Below are positions 36,045 to 43,832 of a stretch of DNA of 64,000 bases, one piece after another; within the stretch, counting starts at the first letter, position 1, and each line of letters begins with the position of its first letter. Source of the stretch: an uncultured Clostridia bacterium (GTDB taxonomy: Bacteria > Bacillota > Clostridia > Christensenellales > Aristaeellaceae); the NCBI GenBank assembly GCA_946413245.1, contig CAMKJS010000006.1, forward strand, positions 1 to 64,000. The letters are read 5' to 3'. The notes below the pieces were generated by a model. It was not told where the DNA came from and searched no databases. It saw only the letters and a list, made by a program, of their open reading frames with translations. The position numbers and the translations under genes are program-made.

Positions 36045-37027
36045 TACGCATGACCTCCTTTTTTTGCGTCTGTCTGATTCCGGGCTTCGATTTCGTCGGC
36101 GGTTTCCGGCCGCTCCCATCCGGGAAGACCGATCAGCGTAGTCCGCCGAGCGCCGCCGCGCAGGTTGCGCCACCGGGAGGGTGTGCACCCGTTCAGCTCG
36201 ATAAAATGGCGGTTAAAGCAGCTGAGGGAGGCGTAGCCCACCTGTTCGGCGATCTCTGCGATGTTCCGGTTGGTGCTGCGCAGCAGATCGCAGCTTTTCA
36301 TGATGCGCACCTGATGCAGATAGGACAGGGGATTGGTGCCGAACTGCTGCTGAAACTTCCGGCGGAAGTGGGTGGGGCTCAGATGGCACTCCGCTGCCAG
36401 GGTTTCCTGCGGGAAGCTCTCCATATAGTGCCGGCTGATGTAGTCCAGGGCCGGCGAGAGGGAGGAGAGCAGGAACGGGGAAGAGGGCGACGGGGCGCTG
36501 GCGTTGTAAATCCGGAAGAGCCGGAAGAAAAGCGCCTCGAACAGACCCTGAACGCAGGGCAGAAAATCCGCTTGCTGCGCGGAGGCTTCCTCGATGATGG
36601 CTTCCGCCAGCGGCGGAAGCCAGGGACATTCGTGCCCGGCCAGGAGCAGGTGACAGTCGGACAGCATCCAGGAGAAGCGCTGCGGCGAGGAAGCGCGGCT
36701 GACGACCGCCTCGCCCAGGAGCAGCTCCGGATCCGCGTGGATATACTTCCAGACGCTGCCGGTATCCGGGGAGGACCAGGTGGTGTGCGGCACGTTCCGC
36801 CCGACGAACAGCACGTCCCCTTCCCGGAAGGGGAGCTCCTCCCGCCCGAAGCTGATGGAACCGCTGCCGGACAGGCAGACGCCGATTTCGAAACAGTTGT
36901 GCACGTGCAGGCGGCCGCTCCGGACCGGGCTGATTTTCCAGGTCCGGCGGTTGTGAAACTCCAGCGGCATGGCGGCCGTCAGATCGTAGCTGCGGTATTC
37001 GATGATGCTTTCCCGGGGCCGTGACAT
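36041..37027 (-). CDS. AraC-family transcriptional regulator of the rhamnose operon
   Basis: A 328-residue regulator with an N-terminal cupin-like sensing domain (LHVHNCFEIGVCLSGSGSISF, REGDVLFVGRNVPHTTW) and a C-terminal AraC double helix-turn-helix (ETLAAECHLSPTHFRRKF and NIAEIAEQVGYASLSCFNRHF). It is the first gene of the minus-strand operon with rhaB, rhaA and rhaD and faces importer 2, so it probably senses L-rhamnose or an oligosaccharide and controls both directions. The role is inferred from position; it is RhaR/RhaS-like in architecture only. Confidence 0.9.
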   Translation of the reverse strand: MSRPRESIIEYRSYDLTAAMPLEFHNRRTWKISPVRSGRLHVHNCFEIGVCLSGSGSISFGREELPFREGDVLFVGRNVPHTTWSSPDTGSVWKYIHADPELLLGEAVVSRASSPQRFSWMLSDCHLLLAGHECPWLPPLAEAIIEEASAQQADFLPCVQGLFEALFFRLFRIYNASAPSPSSPFLLSSLSPALDYISRHYMESFPQETLAAECHLSPTHFRRKFQQQFGTNPLSYLHQVRIMKSCDLLRSTNRNIAEIAEQVGYASLSCFNRHFIELNGCTPSRWRNLRGGARRTTLIGLPGWERPETADEIEARNQTDAKKGGHAY

Positions 37028-37047
37028 GCTTCCACCTCCTGCGGAAT

Positions 37048-37076
37048 ATCATACCGGAAAAAGCCGTTTTTGACAA
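37048..37076 (-). promoter_or_regulatory. SigA promoter of the araC-rhaBAD operon
   Basis: On the minus strand TTGTCA (37076-37071), 17-bp spacer, TATGAT (37053-37048). A 10-bp palindrome AAGCATGCTT (37075-37084) touches the -35 and is a candidate operator. Confidence 0.75.
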
Positions 37077-37142
37077 GCATGCTTACCGCATTTTCCGCAT
37101 ATATGGCCTGATTTCTCCCCGAATATCCGGTCAGAGACAAAG

Positions 37143-37210
37143 TTGTACGATCAATTCAAACATTTATGGTCGAAATTAGTCAGTTTCGGAGTCGAAATGG
37201 AATTGTACGA
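37143..37210. promoter_or_regulatory. TTGTACGA direct repeats, candidate regulator sites
   Basis: TTGTACGA occurs at 37143-37150 and 37203-37210, start to start exactly 60 bp. The second copy contains the -35 of the importer 2 promoter. GTCGAAAT also occurs twice between them. Direct repeats in front of a -35 are typical for AraC-family activators. Confidence 0.45.
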
Positions 37211-37231
37211 AAAACCCCCGGTCATTATAAT
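37203..37231 (+). promoter_or_regulatory. SigA promoter for importer 2 / GH112
   Basis: TTGTAC (37203-37208), 17-bp spacer, TATAAT (37226-37231). It supports translation start 37305 rather than the track start 37143, which would lie upstream of the promoter. Confidence 0.78.
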
Positions 37232-37304
37232 GAATTCTGAACGAACGATTTTTACAGCAGCATCCGGAACAAGGTTCCGCCGGAAACGGAAAAGAGGAGA
37301 GCGT

Positions 37305-38255
37305 ATGTCGGTCAGATCGGTCAAGGCTCCTTCCCTGCGGGAGAGAACCACCTGGAAAAAAGCCATCAGGCGGGACTGGCATCTTTATGTTCTGCTGCTG
37401 CTTCCGGTGGCGCTGGTCATCCTGTTTAATTACGCTGCCTATCCGGGCCTCCGGATGGTTTTTATGGACTACAAGCCCGCCAAAGGATATGACGGCAGCA
37501 AATGGGTCGGCTGGGAAACCTTTGCCAAGGTATTCCGGGATAAGGACTTTATCCGCGCGCTGAAAAATTCCATCACCTTCAATCTGCTGGACCTGCTGGT
37601 CAGCTTTCCGACGCCGATCATCCTGGCGCTGATGCTGAACGAGCTGCGCTTCCCGCGGTTCAAGAAGGTTACGCAGACGATTCTCTATCTCCCGCATTTC
37701 CTGAGCTGGGTGATTATCGGCGCCGTGGCGTATCAGCTGTTCAAGCCTTCCACCGGCATCGTGAATGTGCTGATGATGAAATGGGGCTGGATATCCGAAG
37801 GGATTCCCTTCCTGACGGAAAAAGGTCACTGGGCGGCGACGTATCTGCTGATCGGCGTATGGCAGGGAATGGGCTGGGGCACCATCATCTACCTGGCCGC
37901 GATCACCGGGATCAGCGGCGAACTTTACGAGGCCGCCATGATCGACGGCGCCAGCCGCATGCAGCGGATCTGGCATATTACGCTGCCCGGGATCCGCTCC
38001 ACGATCGTGGTGCTGCTGATCATGAACCTGGGCCGGCTCATGGGCAGCAACTTCGAGCGGCTGGACGTGTTCGCCAATACCCAGGTTCGCGATTATCAGT
38101 ATCAGCTGGCGATTTATGTATACGAAAAAGGCCTCGCAAGCTCCAAATTCAGCATGGCTACGGCCGTGGGCCTTTTCCAGTCCCTGGTGGGGCTGATTCT
38201 GGTGCTGATCAGCGACCGCTTTGCCAAAGCCCTCGGCGAAGACGGGCTCTTATAA
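37305..38255 (+). CDS. sugar ABC transporter permease (LplB type), importer 2
   Basis: Membrane permease, about 316 residues from the ATG at 37305, which follows AAAGAGGAGAGCGT. About six membrane segments. EAA loop EAAMIDGASRMQRIWHITLP (near residue 210) and the LplB-type tail DYQYQLAIYVYEKGLASSKFS are present. It is divergent from the araC-rhaBAD operon, which makes a rhamnose-containing oligosaccharide a likely cargo. No ATPase is encoded nearby. Confidence 0.92.
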   Translation: MSVRSVKAPSLRERTTWKKAIRRDWHLYVLLLLPVALVILFNYAAYPGLRMVFMDYKPAKGYDGSKWVGWETFAKVFRDKDFIRALKNSITFNLLDLLVSFPTPIILALMLNELRFPRFKKVTQTILYLPHFLSWVIIGAVAYQLFKPSTGIVNVLMMKWGWISEGIPFLTEKGHWAATYLLIGVWQGMGWGTIIYLAAITGISGELYEAAMIDGASRMQRIWHITLPGIRSTIVVLLIMNLGRLMGSNFERLDVFANTQVRDYQYQLAIYVYEKGLASSKFSMATAVGLFQSLVGLILVLISDRFAKALGEDGLL

Positions 38256-38267
38256 GGGGGTGAGAGC

Positions 38268-39185
38268 ATGGCGAAAAAGGAAAGGGAATTCGACACCGTC
38301 AACGACGGATCCCACGCGATCCGGAAATTCACAATCGGCGACTTTCTGATCATCTTCATCCTTGTCATCCTGTGCCTCACCTGTATTCTGCCTTTCATCC
38401 ATCTGGCAGCCAAGTCCGTCTCCAGCAACACCGCGGTGATGCAGAAATCCGTGGTGCTCTGGCCGAAGGGCTTCAATGTGGACGCCTACAAGTCCATTTT
38501 CCAGGACGGAACCCTGGTGCATTCCTTCCTCTACAGCGTGGAGGTCGTGCTGATCTTCACCGCGCTCGGCATGATCACCTGCACCTGCGCCGCCTATCCC
38601 CTGTCCCGGAAACGGCTCAAGGGCCGCGCGTTTCTGACGGTGATTCTGATGATCCCGATGTACTTCAGCGCCGGCCTGATTCCGACGTATCTGCTGTACA
38701 AGGATCTGAACCTGCTGAATACGATGTGGGTGCTGATTCTTCCGCTGATTTACTCCTCCTACAATATGCTGATCATGAAAAACTACTTTCAGAGCAGCAT
38801 CCCGGACAGCCTGGAGGAGGCGGCCTTCCTGGACGGGGCAAACAATTTCCAGATTCTTTTCCGGATCGTGCTGCCCCTGTCCCTGCCGATTATCGCGACC
38901 CTGAGCCTGTTCTACGCCGTGGGCCGCTGGAACAGCTATGCGGACAACAAGTATTACATTACCCGGGAAGGGCTGAAAATGATTCAGTACAAGCTGTATC
39001 AGCTGGTTGCCTCCGCGACGGAGGCCCAGACGGCCACCCTCTCCGAAGCCATCGAGGTGACCAGCACGCCGGAGGTGCTTCAGGCTGCGTGCATCATGTT
39101 CGCCACGATCCCGATCATCTGCGTCTATCCCTTCCTGCAGAAGTACTTCGTCAAAGGCGTTATGGTCGGGGCTGTTAAAGGCTGA
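38268..39185 (+). CDS. sugar ABC transporter permease (YtcP type), importer 2
   Basis: Second permease, 305 residues, about six membrane segments, EAA loop LEEAAFLDGANNFQILFRIVLP (about 185-206) and the ending QKYFVKGVMVGAVKG. The start follows AAGGGGGTGAG and is 12 bp after the first permease. The 451-bp space to the binding-protein gene is filled with structured repeats, described separately. Confidence 0.92.
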   Translation: MAKKEREFDTVNDGSHAIRKFTIGDFLIIFILVILCLTCILPFIHLAAKSVSSNTAVMQKSVVLWPKGFNVDAYKSIFQDGTLVHSFLYSVEVVLIFTALGMITCTCAAYPLSRKRLKGRAFLTVILMIPMYFSAGLIPTYLLYKDLNLLNTMWVLILPLIYSSYNMLIMKNYFQSSIPDSLEEAAFLDGANNFQILFRIVLPLSLPIIATLSLFYAVGRWNSYADNKYYITREGLKMIQYKLYQLVASATEAQTATLSEAIEVTSTPEVLQAACIMFATIPIICVYPFLQKYFVKGVMVGAVKG

Positions 39186-39197
39186 CGATACGACCGT

Positions 39198-39227
39198 CAG
39201 CACAGTGTGCTGTTCGGCGAAGCCGAA
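39198..39227. repeat. double-hairpin leader of repeat element
   Basis: CAGCACAGTGTGCTG (self-complementary around G) followed directly by TTCGGC/GCCGAA. The same pair occurs at 57279-57309 with TCCGGC/GCCGGA, a compensatory change in the second stem. Confidence 0.75.
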
Positions 39228-39241
39228 AGGGAGTTGAGTCA

Positions 39242-39302
39242 GTTAGCGCGAAAGGGAGAGCAAGCCCCGCCCCAAGGGGCTTGAGCGACCATTGAGCGAA
39301 CG
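39242..39302. repeat. structured repeat module, copy 1
   Basis: Closing stem GTT.GC / GC.AAC, left strand GCGAAAGGGAGAG, hairpin CAAGCCCC / GGGGCTTG, right strand AGCGACCATTGA. Positions 39243-39338 form a 96-bp unit repeated exactly at 39422-39517. Confidence 0.75.
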
Positions 39303-39338
39303 GATTAGAAATCGATGACCGCCTGCGGCGGAAATTTC
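39243..39338. repeat. 96-bp direct repeat, first copy
   Basis: Identical by eye to 39422-39517. It contains the module above and a second hairpin CCGCC-TGC-GGCGG, which in this copy is also enclosed by TCGATGA / TCATCGA. Confidence 0.85.
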
Positions 39339-39354
39339 ATCGAATTCTTACAGA

Positions 39355-39401
39355 GCCCGCAACGAGCAATCTGCACTGTGTGCAGTTGCGACTATGCGGG
39401 C
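39355..39401. repeat. structured repeat module, copy 2 (divergent stems)
   Basis: Closing stem GCCCGC / GCGGGC, left strand AACGAG, hairpin CAA-T-CTGCA / TGCAG-TTG, right strand CGACTAT. Stem sequences differ from copy 1, but pairing and the loop strands are kept. Confidence 0.65.
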
Positions 39402-39421
39402 GACCGGATGACGATGCGTGA

Positions 39422-39517
39422 TTAGCGCGAAAGGGAGAGCAAGCCCCGCCCCAAGGGGCTTGAGCGACCATTGAGCGAACGGATTAGAAATCGATGACCG
39501 CCTGCGGCGGAAATTTC
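39422..39517. repeat. 96-bp direct repeat, second copy
   Basis: Second copy of the unit at 39243-39338, carrying the same module. After the unit the sequence diverges (TTTCGTCAAAGG against TTTCATCGAATT), so the outer stem is lost. Confidence 0.85.
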
Positions 39518-39531
39518 GTCAAAGGTTTATT

Positions 39532-39582
39532 CAACCGAAAGGGAGCAAGCTCCACAGTGAGGAGTTGCGACCATTGAGGTTG
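39532..39582. repeat. structured repeat module, copy 4 (divergent stems)
   Basis: Closing stem CAACC / GGTTG, left strand GAAAGGGAG, hairpin CAA-G-CTCC / GGAG-TTG, right strand CGACCATTGA. It ends about 55 bp before the binding-protein start. Confidence 0.7.
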
Positions 39583-39636
39583 CGGAAAGAACCCAATGGG
39601 CGGATGCCCATAAAAAATAAAGGAGGAACCTGAACC

Positions 39637-41265
39637 ATGAAGAAACTGCTTGCTATCCTGCTGGCGCTGAGCGTGATGCTGGGCATGACTGCCGCCGCGT
39701 CCGCCGACGTCCCTGCCGACTGGGCTCCTTTCGCGGAGAACGTGTCCATCACGATCCCGGTGTATGACCGCGGACAGGCCGGCGTGCCGAACGTGGAGGG
39801 CAACTACTGGACCAGGTGGATCCAGGAGAACTTCGGCGACAAGTACAACATCACCGTGAACTATGTCGCCATTCCGCGTTCCGAAGTCATGACCAAGTAC
39901 TCCATGCTGGCCGCGGCGGACGATCTGCCCACCGTCCTGATGGAATACGACTATCCGAAGGTCACCCAGTGGGCCGCCGACGGCTATCTGACCACCTTCA
40001 ATATGGAAGACTTCGCCGCTGTGGCGCCGACCTACTACAACCGCATGGTGGCGAACAACCAGCTGACCTACACCCAGATCAACGGCGAGACCTATTTCGC
40101 CGCTGCCTTCCGACCCTACTACGATACCACCTATACCTTCCAGACCTTCGTCCGCATGGACTGGCTGAAGCAGATCGGCTACGACCATATCCCGGTGACT
40201 ACGACTGAGTACAACGAAGCCATGCAGAAAATCAAGGACGCAGGCATCGCGAAGTACCCCGCCGGCGGCGCCATGGTGACCGGCGTCGGCTCCGACCAGA
40301 ACTACGCCTGGCGCACCTGGCCCCTGGACGAGAAAGAGTGGGCCATGTACGGCGACTACAACATTCCTTCCCTGGGCTGGGAACCCAACTATAAGTTCCT
40401 GAAGAACGAGAACTACAAGTACAACGCCGGGCTGACCAACCCCGAATACTACCTGACCGGCACCGAGGATGAGAAGACCAACTTCATCAACGGCGAAACC
40501 TATTCCTACGGCGGCTACATCTCCGCGAACATGGACTGGCTGACCGCCTTCTATGAAGCCAATCCCAATGCCGAACTGGCCATCGCGCCCGTGAGCACCG
40601 TCATCGATGAAAACTACGGTACCAATCCCGGATACCGCACGGACAACCCCTTCGGTATGATGGTGTGCTTCTCCAAGGACGCCACCCCGGATCAGCTGAA
40701 GGCTGCCTGGATGTACATGGAATGGCTGACCCAGGAGGACAACCTCTTCACCTTCCAGTGGGGCGTCGAGGGCGAAACCTACAAGTATGACGAGAACAAC
40801 CTGCCGGTATCCGTCAGCGACTACGACGGCGAATACAAGCTGGGCTTCAACAACAACAAGGACTACTGGTGCATTACCATCGAAGCCCGTCAGGCCGGAA
40901 CCATCGAGGACGTGATCAGCAACAACATGCCTCACGATCTGCCGCAGGACTTCACTCAGGACGTCATTGACTGGTATTACAGGAAGGTCGCCGTGCGCGA
41001 CGCCGGCTGGGCCATTGCCAACGCCCTGTTCTCCGTGAGCATGGAAGCCGAAGCCGAATACCAGACCACGCTGGTCGAGCTGTACAAGGAATACCGCGAC
41101 AAGCTGACCATGTGCGCTCCGGAAGAGTTTGACGAGCTTTACAAGCAGTATGCGCAGGAATTCCTGGACGCCGGATATCAGGAGATCATCGACGAGCGCG
41201 CCGCGGCCTGGGAGGCGGGCAACTCCACGCATCTGCTGAATCAGACGGCTGAGGAAATCAAATAA
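39637..41265 (+). CDS. extracellular sugar-binding protein, importer 2
   Basis: A 542-residue substrate-binding protein of the LplA type. The signal peptide MKKLLAILLALSVMLGMTAA ends with a type-I-like ASA-DV site and contains no cysteine, so it is not a lipoprotein. The mature part is rich in Tyr and Trp (YWTRWIQENFGDKYNITVNY, RPYYDTTYTFQTFVRMDWL), typical for carbohydrate binding. RBS AAAGGAGG. A Lys-Ala-rich helical C-terminus follows. It is placed between the permeases and the GH112 phosphorylase, consistent with uptake of Gal- or Rha-containing oligosaccharides. Confidence 0.9.
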   Translation: MKKLLAILLALSVMLGMTAAASADVPADWAPFAENVSITIPVYDRGQAGVPNVEGNYWTRWIQENFGDKYNITVNYVAIPRSEVMTKYSMLAAADDLPTVLMEYDYPKVTQWAADGYLTTFNMEDFAAVAPTYYNRMVANNQLTYTQINGETYFAAAFRPYYDTTYTFQTFVRMDWLKQIGYDHIPVTTTEYNEAMQKIKDAGIAKYPAGGAMVTGVGSDQNYAWRTWPLDEKEWAMYGDYNIPSLGWEPNYKFLKNENYKYNAGLTNPEYYLTGTEDEKTNFINGETYSYGGYISANMDWLTAFYEANPNAELAIAPVSTVIDENYGTNPGYRTDNPFGMMVCFSKDATPDQLKAAWMYMEWLTQEDNLFTFQWGVEGETYKYDENNLPVSVSDYDGEYKLGFNNNKDYWCITIEARQAGTIEDVISNNMPHDLPQDFTQDVIDWYYRKVAVRDAGWAIANALFSVSMEAEAEYQTTLVELYKEYRDKLTMCAPEEFDELYKQYAQEFLDAGYQEIIDERAAAWEAGNSTHLLNQTAEEIK

Positions 41266-41305
41266 TCTCCGCTGACAGGAGATACGGATTCCTGTTTGCC
41301 ATTCG

Positions 41306-41346
41306 CTCCCTTCACGGGACGGGAAACCGGCCCGTGAAGGGAGTTT
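41306..41346 (+). terminator. hairpin between binding protein 2 and GH112
   Basis: Perfect 13-bp stem CTCCCTTCACGGG / CCCGTGAAGGGAG with a 12-base loop, followed by only four T. Probably a partial terminator or attenuator that lowers GH112 expression relative to the binding protein. Confidence 0.7.
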
Positions 41347-41419
41347 TGTGAAAACGGATCATCCGGGACTGGAACCCGGAATACGAATGACACCATATAG
41401 GAAAGGACGGCGTCCGGTT

Positions 41420-43588
41420 GTGAAAAGCATGGAGCAGGTTCGGCAGGGAGGCTTTACTCTGCCAGGGGAAGCCGGGTATGAGAAACTGACGCTGGAAATG
41501 GCGAAGCTGTGGGGCGCGGACGTGATCCGGGACAGCGACGGAACCAAACTGTCCCCGGAGATCACGGAGGCCGGGTATAAGATCTATTCCACGATCTGTA
41601 TCATCCGGGAGCATAACGCTTTCGCCGAAGCGCATCCGGAAGCGCAGCAGCAGTGCTTTCTCTGCTCCGACCCGCGGACCGCGGAAGGGGAGACCCTGAC
41701 GATCGATCCGCTGGAGGGCTATTTCACGGAACAGTTCGCCGTGAACGACGCGGAGGACGCGCTGCCGTACTGGCAGGTGTGGGACAGGACGGAAGGCAGG
41801 CCGCTGCCCGCGGAAAACTGGAGCTGGGACGGGGAGCGGATCACGGTGCGGGGCTGCGTGCCGTACCACCGGTACACGGCGTCCTTCCTGTGCTTCCGGA
41901 TCTGGGAAGAGATCAACATGTACAACCACACCACCAACCACTGGACCAGCGAGCACCTGCGCCAGCTGGACCCCCGGAATCCGGCGGCATGGGCGTATCT
42001 GCAGCAGTGGCTGAAGGACTGGTGCCGGGCGAATCCGCAGACGGACGTGGTACGGCTGACTTCCCTGTTCTACAATTTCGTATGGATTTTCGGCAGCGAT
42101 CCGCGCCGGCGCACCCGCTTTGTCGACTGGGCCAGCTATGACTTCACGGTGAGCCCCGCAGCCCTGCGGGATTTTGAGCGGGAATACGGTTATGCCCTGA
42201 CTGCCGAGGATTTCATTCACGGCGGAAAGCTGCAGGCGACCCACCGGCCGCCTACCCCCCACAAGCGGGATTACATGGATTTCATCCAGCGCTTTGTGGC
42301 GGAAAAGGCGAAGGCGCTGGTGGAGATCGTGCACGCGGCCGGGAAGCAGGCCTATGTGTTCTATGACGACAGCTGGGTGGGCATGGAGCCCTACGGGAAG
42401 TATTTCGCCTCCATCGGCTTTGACGGCCTGATCAAGTGCGTTTTTTCCGGGTTCGAGTGCCGGCTGTGCGCCGGGGCAAAGGTGCCGGTGCACGAGCTGC
42501 GGTTCCATCCGTACCTGTTCCCGGTGGGACTGGGCGGCCTGCCGACTTTCTCTCCGGGCGGACACCCGGAGAAGGACGCCTTCGATTACTGGCTGCACGT
42601 ACGCCGGGCTCTGGCCCGGCAGCCGGTGGACCGCATCGGCCTGGGCGGATACCTGCACCTGACCGTCGGGCAGGACGCTTTTAATGAAGCGATCCGGGAG
42701 ATGGCGGCGGATTTCCGGCGGCTGCGGGAGCTGCACAGCCACGGCGCGCCGGCAGGCCTCGGCATCCGCGTCGCGGTGCTGCACACCTGGGGCGCGCTGC
42801 GCTCCTGGACGCTGTCCGGCCATTTCCACGAGACGGACGGAAACGTGCTCATCCATATCAACGAGGCGCTGTCCGGCCTGCCGGTGGACGTGAAGTTCAT
42901 CGATTTTGAGGACGTCCGGAACGGCGCTCTGCGGGATACGGACGTGCTGATCAGCGCGGGCCGGCAGGGCGATGCCTGGAGCGGCGGAGACGCCTGGAAA
43001 TCCCCGGACGTCGTGACGGAGGTAACCCGCTTCGTATATGAGGGCGGCTGCCTGATCGGGGCCGGCGAGCCTTCCGCGGCGGAGGGCAGGGATACCCGCT
43101 TCGCGCTGGCGCATGTGCTGGGCGTGGATCAGGACCGGGGCGAATACGCCTGCCATATGCCCTGGAGCTTTGAAACGGAACAAAAAGCGCCTTTCCCGGT
43201 CTGCCGGGAAGCGCTGGGCGTGACGCCGGGTATCCGGCTGACGGATCCGGAAACCCGGGTGCTGGCAGCGGAACAGGAAGTTCCCGCCCTGACCCTGCAT
43301 TGCTTCGGGAAAGGGCAGGCTGTCTATCTGGGCGGCTTCGCCTACAGCCCCGCTGCTGCCCGCATGCTGCTGGAGATGCTGCTGTACCTGACGGGAAAGG
43401 ACGGCAGCGCCGCCGGTTTCTGCGCGGATCCCCGGGCGGAAGCCGCCTGGTTCCCGGCGGACGAAACCCTGGTGCTCTTCAACAACTGTGAAGAGACGCT
43501 GCGTACGTCGGTTGCTTTCCCCGGCGGAACCGCGGAAGCGGAGCTGCAGCCGCTGGAAACCCGGTTCCTGAAGCCGGCGGATGCCTGA
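41420..43588 (+). CDS. GH112 galactosyl phosphorylase, probably D-galactosyl-1,4-L-rhamnose phosphorylase
   Basis: Inverting phosphorylase of GH112, a family with lacto-N-biose/galacto-N-biose phosphorylases and galactosyl-rhamnose phosphorylases. About 722 residues. Family segments: GGFTLPGEAGYEKLTLEMAK at the N-terminus, WGADVIRDSDGTKLSPE, EEINMYNHTTNHWTSE, VYDDSW-like FYDDSWVGMEPYGKYF with the catalytic Asp, and the late GASEP-like IGAGEPSAAEG. Start is uncertain: GTG 41348 (track), ATG 41387, GTG 41420 or ATG 41429; 41420 fits homologue length. Cytoplasmic. The rhamnose and RG-I surroundings favour Gal-beta-1,4-Rha over lacto-N-biose as substrate, which is inference. Confidence 0.88.
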   Translation: MKSMEQVRQGGFTLPGEAGYEKLTLEMAKLWGADVIRDSDGTKLSPEITEAGYKIYSTICIIREHNAFAEAHPEAQQQCFLCSDPRTAEGETLTIDPLEGYFTEQFAVNDAEDALPYWQVWDRTEGRPLPAENWSWDGERITVRGCVPYHRYTASFLCFRIWEEINMYNHTTNHWTSEHLRQLDPRNPAAWAYLQQWLKDWCRANPQTDVVRLTSLFYNFVWIFGSDPRRRTRFVDWASYDFTVSPAALRDFEREYGYALTAEDFIHGGKLQATHRPPTPHKRDYMDFIQRFVAEKAKALVEIVHAAGKQAYVFYDDSWVGMEPYGKYFASIGFDGLIKCVFSGFECRLCAGAKVPVHELRFHPYLFPVGLGGLPTFSPGGHPEKDAFDYWLHVRRALARQPVDRIGLGGYLHLTVGQDAFNEAIREMAADFRRLRELHSHGAPAGLGIRVAVLHTWGALRSWTLSGHFHETDGNVLIHINEALSGLPVDVKFIDFEDVRNGALRDTDVLISAGRQGDAWSGGDAWKSPDVVTEVTRFVYEGGCLIGAGEPSAAEGRDTRFALAHVLGVDQDRGEYACHMPWSFETEQKAPFPVCREALGVTPGIRLTDPETRVLAAEQEVPALTLHCFGKGQAVYLGGFAYSPAAARMLLEMLLYLTGKDGSAAGFCADPRAEAAWFPADETLVLFNNCEETLRTSVAFPGGTAEAELQPLETRFLKPADA

Positions 43589-43620
43589 TCGCGGCTTTCC
43601 GTTCCCCTGTCTTTCGGGCT

Positions 43621-43652
43621 GCCTCCTCTTTTCACGGGGGAGGCTTTTTTTG
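43621..43652 (+). terminator. intrinsic terminator after GH112
   Basis: GCCTCC ... GGGAGGC stem followed by TTTTTTT. Confidence 0.85.
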
Positions 43653-43832
43653 CTGGTTTTATTCTGCTTTTTCCGGGGGAAATCCGGGCTCCGGCAGGAA
43701 AAGAGGAAGGAAAGGTGGAAATACACGTATCGCGAAGAGGCGGACGGGATACGATCCTGTGCGTTCGGATCAGAAGAGGACAGGCGGTGAGGCGGAACGA
43801 AGACGGCAGCGAAAAAGACGGACTGGGCGCCT

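Noticed and set aside
39242-39582. Hammerhead-like ribozyme reading of the GAAA-containing modules
   Set aside because: The conserved CUGAUGA core strand and cleavage-site arrangement are absent; only GAAA is shared.
39198-39582. Insertion sequence remnant
   Set aside because: No transposase fragment, terminal inverted repeats or target duplication can be seen in the 451-bp gap.
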